Positions 10,540 through 19,489 of a stretch of 64,000 nucleotides of DNA are shown here, one piece after another (the first letter of the stretch is position 1; every line of letters starts with the position of its first letter). Under the pieces are notes generated by a model. That model saw only the letters and a program-made list of their open reading frames with translations. It was not told the DNA's origin and did no database searches. The DNA lies in NCBI GenBank assembly GCA_021209875.1, contig JAGYVD010000008.1:248001-312000 (forward strand), read 5' to 3'. This DNA comes from Rosellinia necatrix (taxonomy: Eukaryota > Ascomycota > Sordariomycetes > Xylariales > Xylariaceae). The position numbers and the translations under genes were made by a program.

Positions 10540-11842
10540 ATGACAGGCACAGAGAGCAATGCCCCGCGTTTGGGTAGCACAGTATGGTCACTGACCTCCG
10601 TGTGTCTCTTCTTCACGGGGCTGCGGGTATATCTGAGACTAAAGTTCCGTGGAGGCTTATGGTGGGATGACTGGATTTTGCTGTCCGCAATGGTAGGGTG
10701 ATAAGTTCCTCTCTGCCGATGGTTATCTGCATGCTGATTTTTGCCTATCGTACCCAGCTATTCCTCTTGCTCCAGGCTACCTTCATACAACTCACGATTG
10801 CCCTAGGCTTTGGGCAACATCTATCCGTGATCACGTCTACTCACCCCGAGAACATATTTCCCATTATCTTATACGGGCAGGTGGGGGTTACATTCGTTCG
10901 CCTTGCTGCAAATGCCGCCAGGATCAGCTTTGCCGTCACTTTACTGAGGATAGCGAGCAGTCGCAGGTGGTGGAGGCGCTTCGTATGGTTCTCTATCGTT
11001 ACTCTGCTGGCGGTAATGGTGCCTGCTATATTATTCCTTTGGGTCAGCTGTCGCCCGTACGAGAAAAACTTTGATATGTCTATTCCAGGGGTCTGCATCG
11101 ACGACAACGTCGGTCTTGGGTATTCCATTTTTGAAGCAGGTTCGTGACCTATCATGAGATGTTCGTGCTCTCGGCTGACACTAATGGTAGCATATAATGC
11201 CTGGATTGACTTCGTATTGGTATTCCTGCCGTGGAATATCATTTCAGGACTGAAAGTAAGAAAACCGGCGCGAAGGTATTGAACACTCTAACCAACCATG
11301 TAAAATTCTACAGATACGCCGAACAGAGAAAATTGGGGCATGCTTAGCTATGAGTATCGGAGTCTTGTGAGTTCCCCTTGACGCGAGCTTGAGGTGCTCA
11401 GCTAATAATACCATCAGCTCCGGCGCGGTAACAATCGTGAAGGCCGCCTATATAAACAAGGTGTCGCTCAACGATTTCTCATGTATGCGGCCTCGACTAA
11501 GACGAAACGGGGATCATGACTAACCATAGAGATCTAGACAATGGCACGGATGTTACCATATGGAGTATCGTCGAACCAGCAACATTGATTATAGCAGCAT
11601 CGATACCGGCCCTCAGGGTTTTGATCATGAAAAAAACAAAGCAATTCAAGAAAGAAAGCAAACTAGTCGAACGGCAAGAGGAAAGTCGACGAAGCGAGCT
11701 TATTGACGAAATTCAACTCACAAAGGTAGACAGTAGAGAAAATATGGAATCGCCCGCCCAGGACGATTGGCGAGGTGATGGGGACAGTTGCGCAACCACG
11801 AAAGCATACGAGGAGGAGAGTAGCAATAGGAGCGTATTATAA
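10540..11842 (+). CDS. PTH11/rhodopsin-like seven-helix membrane protein
   Basis: My six-exon model is 10540-10692, 10758-11139, 11191-11255, 11314-11366, 11418-11482 and 11538-11842, giving 340 residues with no stop. All introns are 51-65 bp and start with GT and end with AG; several have CTRAY branch sites. The protein has the fungal rhodopsin-domain pattern (PF20684, PTH11-related): helix 1 ending in TGLRVYLRL, the GGLWWDDW signature before helix 2, GFGQH after it, helix 3 with NAARISFAVTLLRI, a long loop with C...NFDMSIPGVC, helix 5 with DFVLVFLPWN, helix 6 starting KIGACLAMSIGVF, and helix 7 with IVEPATLIIAASIPALR. A charged, Lys/Glu-rich cytosolic tail follows. There is no CFEM domain. 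Such proteins are candidate surface receptors, but ligand and signalling are unknown. An alternative acceptor at 10775 would shorten helix 2, so I preferred 10757. It lies 0.4 kb upstream of the convergent gene at 12943. Confidence 0.85.
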
Positions 11843-12265
11843 CTTACCCGTTATCAATCTGGCGTTTTGTTTTCACGAATCTCAACAAATCCAAATATTC
11901 GGCGTTTTATCCTAGTCTTTGTCCGAGTCTCCAGCCCCCGGGACGGGCTTTCGTGATCATGGATCCAACTAGGTGGCATCTAATACAGGATTGGCGAAGC
12001 TTTTGCTTTATGACGGGATTGCTGCCCACATATATTGTGACATGATCTTTGAAGATCCGCGTTATAAAGATCAGAATTTTATTTTTTATCTACCATCTAC
12101 GAAACACGGGAGCGCAAGGGCTGGAACATGCTTTTGAAGGTAAGCATATCGCGTTTCCTTCGTTTTCTGAAAATTTGATAAATTGCTTCTTTGGTCATGA
12201 CATATATACAGAGGACATCCGGTCGAAATCCCCCAGACGGCAGGGGCCGTATAACAACCCTGTGA
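11843..12265. other. short gap between convergent genes
   Basis: The 3' regions of the receptor-like gene (+) and of the HxxHC membrane protein (-) meet here. I see no gene. Confidence 0.5.
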
Positions 12266-12943
12266 TCAGCATGCCCCGAATATCACCTTTCCTTGGGCCA
12301 GGGGTACGTCAATCCCCGGGGCACGCATGGCGGCCTCCAATAACATGTCAAGACAATGGTGGGTGTGGTCTAGGGGTGATGTTGCGAGATCGAGTCTTCC
12401 CCCGGCATCTAACGAATCGGAGCGACGTTTAAGACCAAACGCGCAGTGGGCGATATGCATCCGCAATGTCGACACCCATGAGGGCGCATTTCGTGATTTC
12501 GTCTCCGCGAATACGGCCATGCTGTCGTCGGTGATCTCCTCCGTCGTACTGAGATCTGTCCAGTACTTCCACTCGGTAATATTCAGCTGGGTGGGATATC
12601 GGACGAATTCTTCTTCATAGTCGCGCGGGCAGGCGGCAGGGAGCCAGGTTTTAGTGAGACGGTCAAACGAACAGCCTGACCGTTGCGCTTCTTCGACGGA
12701 TTTGCCGCATGTCAGTAGCGGTCGGGGAGCGAGCTGGCGCAGCAGCTGCACATAGAGTACCGATACAGTGACGAGGGATACGGCTAGCGCTATTATGATG
12801 ATGGTGACGATGATAGTGCTAAAGGCTGGGCGTTTCGACTGCTCTTCGGAGTACTCCTCGTCCTCCTTTGATGTCTTCTCTTCTGACAGACGAAGCCCAT
12901 GATACCCGGTTGGAGGGCTTCGAAGGAATGCCAGAAAGCGCAT
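12266..12943 (-). CDS. single-pass membrane protein with paired HxxHC motifs
   Basis: An intact single-exon frame of 225 residues. An acidic N-terminal tail (about 20-35) precedes one strong transmembrane helix at about 41-67, followed by an extracytosolic domain beginning LTCGKSVEEAQRSGCSFD. This N-terminal CG...GC.FD pattern, the central WxYWTDL segment and a terminal cysteine are what I know from a widespread, uncharacterised Pezizomycotina membrane family often found near biosynthetic genes. Two HxxHC motifs occur, HIAHC at 163-167 and HTHHC at 183-187. Paired HxxHC motifs are also diagnostic of UstYa/DUF3328 oxidases, but the spacing and flanks differ, so I call it UstYa-reminiscent, not UstYa. 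It could be a metal-dependent oxidase working with its neighbour at 14182 (inference). Conserved cysteines at 79, 91 and 105 may form disulphides. Confidence 0.7.
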   Translation of the reverse strand: MRFLAFLRSPPTGYHGLRLSEEKTSKEDEEYSEEQSKRPAFSTIIVTIIIIALAVSLVTVSVLYVQLLRQLAPRPLLTCGKSVEEAQRSGCSFDRLTKTWLPAACPRDYEEEFVRYPTQLNITEWKYWTDLSTTEEITDDSMAVFAETKSRNAPSWVSTLRMHIAHCAFGLKRRSDSLDAGGRLDLATSPLDHTHHCLDMLLEAAMRAPGIDVPLAQGKVIFGAC

Positions 12944-14181
12944 TCTAGTCAGACTCGCGGGATCGAGGCGATGGTGAGATGGTGTTTGGTGAGCAACGGA
13001 GAAATCAATTCGCTAAATCTTGCCCGTGCCATGAGCTCTACAGACGATAACGGTCATCGTAGAAAACATAAAGAGGCGCAGGGGTGGCAATGGCTAATCT
13101 GAACATGTAAGGTGCTTGTCTCACAGGCACTAACAGCGGTTGTTGCGTTCAGCTCTGGTAGTTTTTGAAATACTGGCCCGAACCCACACAACCGCGAACC
13201 GTATTGGGATGATAAATCCTGGTAGCCAGAGCATGGCATGATTGAGCTAGACAGCAAACGTCTTCTTAAAACCCATTTACTAAGTTAGTTAGCGCTCCGA
13301 GGAAGCAAAAGTACAGGGGGTTTTGGCGCAGGATGGAAAGAATGGGCTAGAACCCCACTGATGGCGGATTGAATAAACGCTAGATAGCCCTACTGGGGAT
13401 TTGGGTAATAGGGTGAATCATTTCCGTATTGCGACTGAGTCAGGTAGCATCATTCCCGTGTTACTCGGGACGTTGGGAGCGGAATCTTTGTCAAAATCAT
13501 TGCCAAGACTCCAAGGACGCGAAGGACGCGATACATCTCGCCCACCCGATCTTGGGATTAGTCTGAGGACAAGACAACGCTTAAAAAATGCAGACTAGCG
13601 AGAAGGAACCCCAAGAAAATGAGACGCTAGAACGGCTGCTGTGGTCATATTCCGGTTCAGTTACTCGTCTTCACAGCTCAAGAATCTCCCTGTTATATAA
13701 TCATTCAGGCCTCAAGAGAGTTTCTTATCTACAGTAACTTATGCTATCAATAGTATTCGAAGATAGGCATGAATAATGAAATACAGTTTACTTGCATCGC
13801 ATGACTTCGTATTTTGTTACATGTAGGTAGATAGCCCTATCTAACAGTAGTATTACAGTCATCACTCGTCACAGAAAGTCCATTTAAATGCAGGATTAAA
13901 CACCTTGATATCCGGCGCGAAGGCCGCTCGTGCGATAGATAGCGCGGTGGTCTGGTAACGGCGACGCTTCGTCATAGAGGCGAGAACACCAAAGCCCGGA
14001 GCTCAACACCCATCTTCCGTCCCACGGGATCGCCTCTAGCCTAGCTGACCCTCCGCATCTCGCGTTAAATACGTAACCCTTTGGTTCTGCTGCTAAGAGC
14101 TGGATGCTTCATGCGAAGGCTCGAAAGCCCTCCCCGCGGAAGCAGAAAGTGTTACTTTCGAAGTTCCGACAACGGCCAGGT
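12944..14181. other. intergenic, no supported gene
   Basis: Upstream of the HxxHC membrane protein and downstream of the UstYa-like gene. I found no open frame with coding bias or family resemblance in these 1.2 kb. Confidence 0.5.
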
Positions 14182-15491
14182 TTATGAGTGATGGGAACCT
14201 TCCTCGGGGTTCATATGACCAGCTCCAGACATCGTATGACCAGCTCCGGGTTTCTCATGACTAGCTCCAGGCTTCTCATGGCCAACTCCAGGCTTCTTTC
14301 TCGGTCTCCAATCAGATGGCGGGGGATAATTGAGTTGATTTTTTACCGACCATTCCTGAAGCTTGTCGAACTTGCGACACTTTTTATGCGGGCTGAAATC
14401 AGCCATCTCTCCTCGCGGAGCATTTGGGTTGAGTACTGTGATAGATGGGGTGGTATCTCCATGACACATTATCGCCAGCCGTAGAGCTTCGATGCAATGA
14501 TCAGTATGCATACGCGCCTCTACATCTGAAGCCAGCATGTCTCCGGACATGCGAACGATATCCGGGTGCCGAAAATACCAATCACGCCATGTATATTGGC
14601 GGATAAGATTCTATATACTATTAGTGATGTACATATATATGTCTACGATAGGACTTACCAGGCAGTGAAGCTGGTGATACACCTCCAGTTGAGAACTATT
14701 AGCCTTGATGTTAGCATTCCCTTCATTTGAAAATGCAGTTCATAACCCCTGGATAGTCATTTCCATTACGCATAAATATCCCCGAACTGGTATATGTGCT
14801 TTCTCTCTCACCTATCGTGTAAATAATTGAGAAGAATCTAGAGGATGACTTACTGGAACCCCCCTTTTCCGTCATGCCAAGGCTTGAGAGTCCTATTGTT
14901 CCCAAGATCCACGGTTCGATTAATTATCGACAATTTTTCTTCAGGGAATCTTATTCCCCCATCTGCTAGCGATTTAGCAATTGATCTTCATTCAGGGGGT
15001 TTAACATACGTAGCCATAGTCCGTCCCACGCGGTTTCAAGCTCCGGAGTTGGAGGTCCTCGATAGGGAGATTTATGAGCGAAACCATTCACCGGTTCTAT
15101 TATCTCATACTCAACTGCCTCATTGGCGGGGGCTATATGAGAATAAGCATTATTAATGCTCTGAGGTTGTAGACACAGATGATAACTTACACCAAATTGT
15201 CGTTTGGATACCGCACTCGTGGTCCGTCGGCTTCCTCAACAAAAGCGCTACTAAAAGGACAGATGCGCAAGCGAAAAAGAACAGTGCTGCGCCAGAAGCA
15301 ATAAATATGAGTTTTCGGTAGGACCGTATAATGGCCGCGGTATGGCTTCCAGAATCATCATCCTGGTGTTCTTTGTTCAATAACTCTTCTGATGAGTCGA
15401 GCTTTTGGTAGATACTCCATCTGGAGTTCATATCTCTGAGTGCATTCATCTTCGCCGTATTGATGGGAAGGAGAACGACGAGGGGCGTCAA
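14182..15491 (-). CDS. UstYa-like (DUF3328) peptide-modifying oxidase
   Basis: My five-exon model (minus strand) is 15191-15491, 15010-15132, 14854-14965, 14659-14695 and 14182-14610, giving 333 residues. If the second Met (15449) is used it is 319. A membrane anchor lies at about 61-85. Family landmarks follow in order: TIW-SPANEAVEYE across intron 1, SPYRGPPTPELETAWDGLW, IRFPEEKL, LEVYHQLHCL with HxxHC at 186-190, then LIRQYTWRDWY, and the second HxxHC (HTDHC) at 226-230 with CIEALRLAIMCHGDTTP and the C..F.KL..W ending. UstYa proteins (DUF3328) oxidatively cross-link or cyclise core peptides in fungal RiPP pathways and act in some NRPS pathways; both HxxHC motifs are needed. Oddities are a His/Pro/Gly-rich tail of four 7-residue repeats (297-324) and a TAGCAG tandem acceptor at intron 2. 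It is divergent from the repeat-peptide gene at 16074, its most likely substrate (inference). Confidence 0.85.
14213..14297. repeat. four 21-bp tandem repeats in the UstYa-like gene
   Basis: On the minus strand the units encode KPGVGHE, KPGASHE, KPGAGHT and MSGAGHM. They form a histidine-bearing tail beyond the conserved UstYa domain. Such in-frame minisatellites often vary in copy number. Confidence 0.85.
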
Positions 15492-16073
15492 AAGTCAGGT
15501 TTCATCGGTCTGCTTGTACTCTAATCGAGACAAGGACAAGATGAAGAATACCGACAAGACCTTAGTCGCCGTTGTGTCCCCCTAATCGTTTAGGCGACTG
15601 CGAAGGCGATGCTTGGCGCTTACTGGGCCCCAGCGTGGTGGCGTTCTGTCAACAATCACGCTACCTGCCAATATAGTGCTAGACTAGGTGGGCGCAATTA
15701 TCCGTCCGCCCTAGAGACCGCTATTGCCCAATCACGAGGAATTGAACGATTGCGAAATCAGACGCGCTATCGTGTGTCGGACTTTACTATACCCTTCGGA
15801 TTCTAATCGCCATCCGACCTAGAAGCCTAGAACCGGCGATGTGAAGCTATATCAGAACAGGGAGGTAATCCGGAAGACGGAATGCTTGCAGAAGGAGCAC
15901 CTACACCGTCTCATATTTGGAAAACGAAAACGGAGACTCTAAACCATGAAGCACCCAGTACATATACAATCACTTACCCGACCACCTGGTAGCGAGGTGG
16001 TTCGGTTTATTGTAAATCAGCGCAGCCCGATTCCTAACGATTCTATCATCGCCAATATCCTCAAACAGCCAAT
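15492..16073. promoter_or_regulatory. divergent promoter region of UstYa-like and repeat-peptide genes
   Basis: About 580 bp separate the two divergently oriented start codons, so the promoters face away from each other and could share control elements. I see no separate gene. Two GCCAAT boxes lie at 16051-16056 and 16068-16073, and a CCG...CGG palindrome is listed separately. Confidence 0.5.
15978..16005. promoter_or_regulatory. CCG-N22-CGG imperfect palindrome
   Basis: CCGACCACCT and AGGTGGTTCGG form inverted arms around a 7-base spacer, starting 96 bp before the ATG of the repeat-peptide gene. CCG/CGG half-sites in inverted arrangement are typical of Zn(II)2Cys6 regulators, the usual pathway-specific regulators of fungal clusters. 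No such regulator gene is in the window. Function is inferred. Confidence 0.4.
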
Positions 16074-16585
16074 ATGAAGTCCTTCGCTGTTATTACCGGC
16101 CTATTGGCCGTAGGTGTGCTCAGCGCCCCCGTCAAGCCTGTTAGCGAGCTGGACTCGTTCAACTACACGAATAACATCGACAATGCCGTCACCGCCAGTG
16201 ATGCGGTATCAGACGAGTTTAACTACCACAACAACATTGACAATGCCGTTACTGCCAACGACGCAGAGTCTGATGCATTCAACTACAGCAACAACATCGA
16301 TAACGCTGTCAATGCTAAGGATGTGAACGAGGACTCATTCAACTACACAAACAACATAGACAACGCGGTCAACGCCAACGATGCTAAATCCGATGCGTAT
16401 AACTACCACAACAACATCGACAATGCTGTTACTGTCACGGATGCCGATGGTAAGTGAACGATGAAATCGGAGGCATTAGCTTCATTCGCTTATTGCCATC
16501 ATACATAGGAACCAAAGTTATCCTCTCGAGCCCGTACACGGACGACGTCAATGCCGCCGATGCCGCTTCGATCTTGGGCGAGTAA
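16074..16585 (+). CDS. secreted repeat peptide, candidate RiPP precursor
   Basis: Two exons, 16074-16449 and 16509-16585, joined across a 59-bp intron (GTAAGT donor, CATAG acceptor), encode 150 residues. Residues 1-18 are a signal peptide (MKSFAVITGLLAVGVLSA). From residue 29 there are five tandem 20-residue units at 29, 49, 69, 89 and 109. Each has the core [FY]NYxNNIDNAV (x is T, H, S, T, H) and a variable acidic linker such as TANDAESDA. A short tail (GTKVILSSPYTDD to SILGE) follows. Signal peptide plus repeated aromatic cores beside a UstYa-like gene is the organisation of dikaritin precursors (UstA, PhomA). Unlike those, the protein has no Arg, no Cys and no KR/KK/RR site. Alternatives are a structural cell-wall repeat protein or a small secreted effector. 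The gene model is firm; the RiPP role is inferred. Confidence 0.75.
16158..16449 (+). repeat. five 60-bp coding repeats of the secreted peptide
   Basis: The period is exactly 60 bp with starts at 16158, 16218, 16278, 16338 and 16398. Codons for the conserved core differ synonymously between units (Ile as ATC, ATT, ATA; Ala as GCC, GCT, GCG), so the protein rather than the DNA is being conserved. Confidence 0.9.
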
Positions 16586-18049
16586 ATTGCGTCATGACCA
16601 CTGGGACTTTGACGCGTTTTGACGTGATAAGCGGTGGAGATCTAGTGCCACACGGACTGAGAAAAAGTGCAAGGTAGTCTAGAACACCAATTAAAGCAAT
16701 TTATCATTAAAAGGATCTCATAATGATATGTGAAGAGGATATTTATAGTGTGAAGGGGTTCAAACTACTTCTTTTGGTTGTTTCTCAGCATATGGCCTCC
16801 ATCTCAGGGAGGTATCCTAATACCACAAGTTGCATGAGATCCTCTGGGGATGTGTATTATCTAAAACGACACTTGGTGGCCCTGTAAAGGCGTACCCAAA
16901 CCTAGCACAGCAGGCTTTATTCTGCTATTTCCGCATCAACTACTTATGCTCAACCTCGCTGGAGCCTAAACTGGGTATGCATCCACCAGCTAAGAGACTA
17001 GAGACCCGTGAAGAGCTCACTATTTCCACGGCTGACAATAATCGGAAAGTTGTCTGCTTAATTGATATTTCTACTGATCTAAAAGAGTTTCATATTTAGG
17101 TATTGGGTGCCTGCTAAGACATTCCCTTGCAATGCTTTCTATAGGGATTAGGGTACGAAAAGTAGAATACGATAGTATTCGAAACTGATCTATGTATAGC
17201 CCTTCCTAGAGATATGCCTCACAAGACGGTTGCCCAATATTCTCATGATTAATTGTTGATATTGATTATCTAATCCTGAACCGATAGCCTACGCAATGTC
17301 GCCAGTCTCTCACGGTAGATGAATGATTATAAACCGTGACCACCGAATTTATACTGCCCTGCAATTGACTCAAATGCTTATGAAATTACCTAGGTTAGGT
17401 AATTTGACAGAAGATGAAATTTACGACATGAAACTGGCGACTCATCAACAGTTCTGAAGCATGTCATCCTATGTATCGCTCGTGATTTAGGGGATTTATC
17501 AAACTCGTTCCGGAGGCCTACACACCATTTCACATATCACCCCAATTATAATCCTGAAGCTGCATATGGAGGGTATAGGTCGTCAATAGGCCTTTCTCAG
17601 AGATACAAGCTATATCTAAAACTTCTCAGTCTGTCCTTCTATGTTCGCAAGAGTAAACATCTCAGCCAGGAGAACAGTGCCATCGTTGTCGCGCCAGACG
17701 GTTGGAAGTGGTATGACATTCAGGGTCAACGACACGGGTCACAAATCGAGGGGAGCGAGTAGAATACCCGCGGGGACGGTGTAATGGGGGGAAGGAACGG
17801 AACATACGACTATACATGAACTTCTAGTTGAGTAATTCAGGTGGTAAATTTTTGGGTGAGGGGCCTCTTGCTACATAAACCACCTACTTAACCCAGATTA
17901 CCTTTTTAAATACACCGACCTAGGTACCTACACAACCTTTACACCGCGCCGAAAGGTAGGGAAACCGCTAACGCTAATCATATCAATGAATTGTCTTCAC
18001 CTATGAAAAGGTCTCAGAGAGGCACCCTCAACTGAGAAGCCGTCATGTA
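16586..18049. other. intergenic, no supported gene
   Basis: The 3' regions of the repeat-peptide gene (+) and the pectin methylesterase gene (-) are convergent here. The longest open frame (16830-17099) has no coding-like bias or recognisable motif. I see nothing else to annotate. Confidence 0.5.
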
Positions 18050-19489
18050 TCAATCCTCGATAACAACCGGCCTCCAACCCCCTAGAATATTCACAGGATC
18101 CCGATACTCAGCAATGATATCCCTATCCCTCGGCATGGTCAACTGCCTCGAAATATTCAACCTCCGCGACGTATCCACCGGCCGCCCTTGCAGATCCGTC
18201 GTGTTGAACTCCCAGAACCTCACGCGGCTGCTGTCGAAGGGCGGGCCCTGGACGGGGCCCCAGCCCTCGGGCAGGATGCCGTCGGTTCTGGTGTCAAGGA
18301 GGACCATCTCGGCGAAGGGCCAGTTGTCCATGACGCCGCCCGTGTTGTCCGGGAGGCGGGCGAACGTGGAGTCCCCCGCCAGGCCGACGATGGCGCTGTC
18401 GACGAAGACGTTCCCGCGGACGCCCTGCGCCGTGCGCGTCCAGGTGACGGGGCCGAGCGACGCGACGCGGCACCGCAGCCAGAACGCGCTCGCGTACCCG
18501 AGCACCGTGTCCCCCGCGCCCGCGAGCTCCGAGTCGACGACGTACAGCGTGCCGTGGGTCGTCAGCGCGTCGCCGGCGCCGCGGAGCCCCATGTCCGACA
18601 GCACGACGCGCGCGCCGTCCGAGAGGAGCGCCTCCGCCTGCCCCGGGAGGTAGTTGCGGATGCTGAACCCCGACAGCTGCACGTCCGCGGCCCCGCGGAA
18701 CGAGAACGCCGGCCGCCGCGGCGCGCCCTGCCGGTTCGGCGGGTTGAAGGCGCTGTTGTTCGGGTAGCCCACGATCGTCCGCGCGCGCCCGGCCCCCCGG
18801 ATCGTCAGCCGCGTCTTGTGCTGCCAGTACACCAGCTCCTCGTAGTTGCCGGCCGCGATCCGGATCGTCGTGCGCGTCGCCGGGTTCGCCGGCGCCCAGT
18901 CGATCGCCCCCTGCACCGTGTTGAAGTCGCCCGTGCCGTCGGCCGCTACCGTCGCCGTCGTCGCGCCGGCTCTGGGGCCGTGAGACTTCGTCGCGAACGT
19001 CCACGGCGCGGCGGCCGTGAATCCGTCGAAGGAGCTGTTGTCGACCTTCAGCACGCCGGGCTCGATCTCGATGAGATACGTGCGTCCGTAGGTGAGCCGG
19101 TTATTGTGTAGGTAGATGGTCGCCGTGTTGTTCCGGACGAGGATAGGATTGAAGTAGAAGTCCAGACCGCCAATGATATTCGTTTGGTACTTCGTCGTGT
19201 CGGTGTAGTTGGCTTGGGTAGACCCGTTGCCGTATGGGCTCGGGGAGAAGGGGATTGCCAGATCCAGGGTATCGACGAGCTTCTTGTCTTCTGCGTCGTA
19301 GACCCTGATTTTACCCGACGAGCCTATCTCCGGCGAAGTCGGGAACGTGAGCTTCAACTGCGCGTCAGGATTGACATTCCGCTGGCCGTCCACAGGGTAT
19401 AGTTGAACATCTCTACTCAGACTGCGTGCCTCCAGCACAACCCCCTTTGCTGCCGTCAAGGCAGTGGCCAAAATCAGAAATACCCTCAT
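18050..19489 (-). CDS. secreted divergent pectin methylesterase (CE8-like)
   Basis: A single-exon gene. I choose the internal Met at 19489 (479 residues) because it begins a signal peptide, MRVFLILATALTAAKG; an in-frame upstream ATG at 19567 would bury it behind 26 hydrophilic residues. An N-terminal Ig-like (SbsA type) domain, with YPVDGQRNVNPDAQLKLTF and SGKIRVYD, precedes a right-handed beta-helix pectin methylesterase domain starting VAADGTGDFNTVQGAIDWAP near 181. Family landmarks are present but altered: GNYEE (214), GQAEAL for QAVAL (Gln 284), GDALTTHG for QDTL (Asp 307), GAGDTVLG for the DFIFG block (Asp 327) and FARLPDN for LGRPW (Arg 378). Thus both catalytic aspartates, the Gln and the Arg can be aligned, while the second Gln and the Trp are lost. 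It would demethylate pectin outside the cell if active. G/C-rich third positions show an intact gene not affected by RIP, only about 0.5 kb from the AT-rich block. Confidence 0.85.
   Translation of the reverse strand: MRVFLILATALTAAKGVVLEARSLSRDVQLYPVDGQRNVNPDAQLKLTFPTSPEIGSSGKIRVYDAEDKKLVDTLDLAIPFSPSPYGNGSTQANYTDTTKYQTNIIGGLDFYFNPILVRNNTATIYLHNNRLTYGRTYLIEIEPGVLKVDNSSFDGFTAAAPWTFATKSHGPRAGATTATVAADGTGDFNTVQGAIDWAPANPATRTTIRIAAGNYEELVYWQHKTRLTIRGAGRARTIVGYPNNSAFNPPNRQGAPRRPAFSFRGAADVQLSGFSIRNYLPGQAEALLSDGARVVLSDMGLRGAGDALTTHGTLYVVDSELAGAGDTVLGYASAFWLRCRVASLGPVTWTRTAQGVRGNVFVDSAIVGLAGDSTFARLPDNTGGVMDNWPFAEMVLLDTRTDGILPEGWGPVQGPPFDSSRVRFWEFNTTDLQGRPVDTSRRLNISRQLTMPRDRDIIAEYRDPVNILGGWRPVVIED

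Noticed and set aside
14188..15156. + strand frames 14188-14484 and 14845-15156
   Set aside because: Opposite-strand shadows of the UstYa-like exons, whose splice sites and motifs are convincing.
18188..19111. Long + strand frame (307 codons) and the 18294-19004 minus frame
   Set aside because: Shadows of the GC-rich pectin methylesterase gene; compositionally biased Arg-rich sequence without domains.
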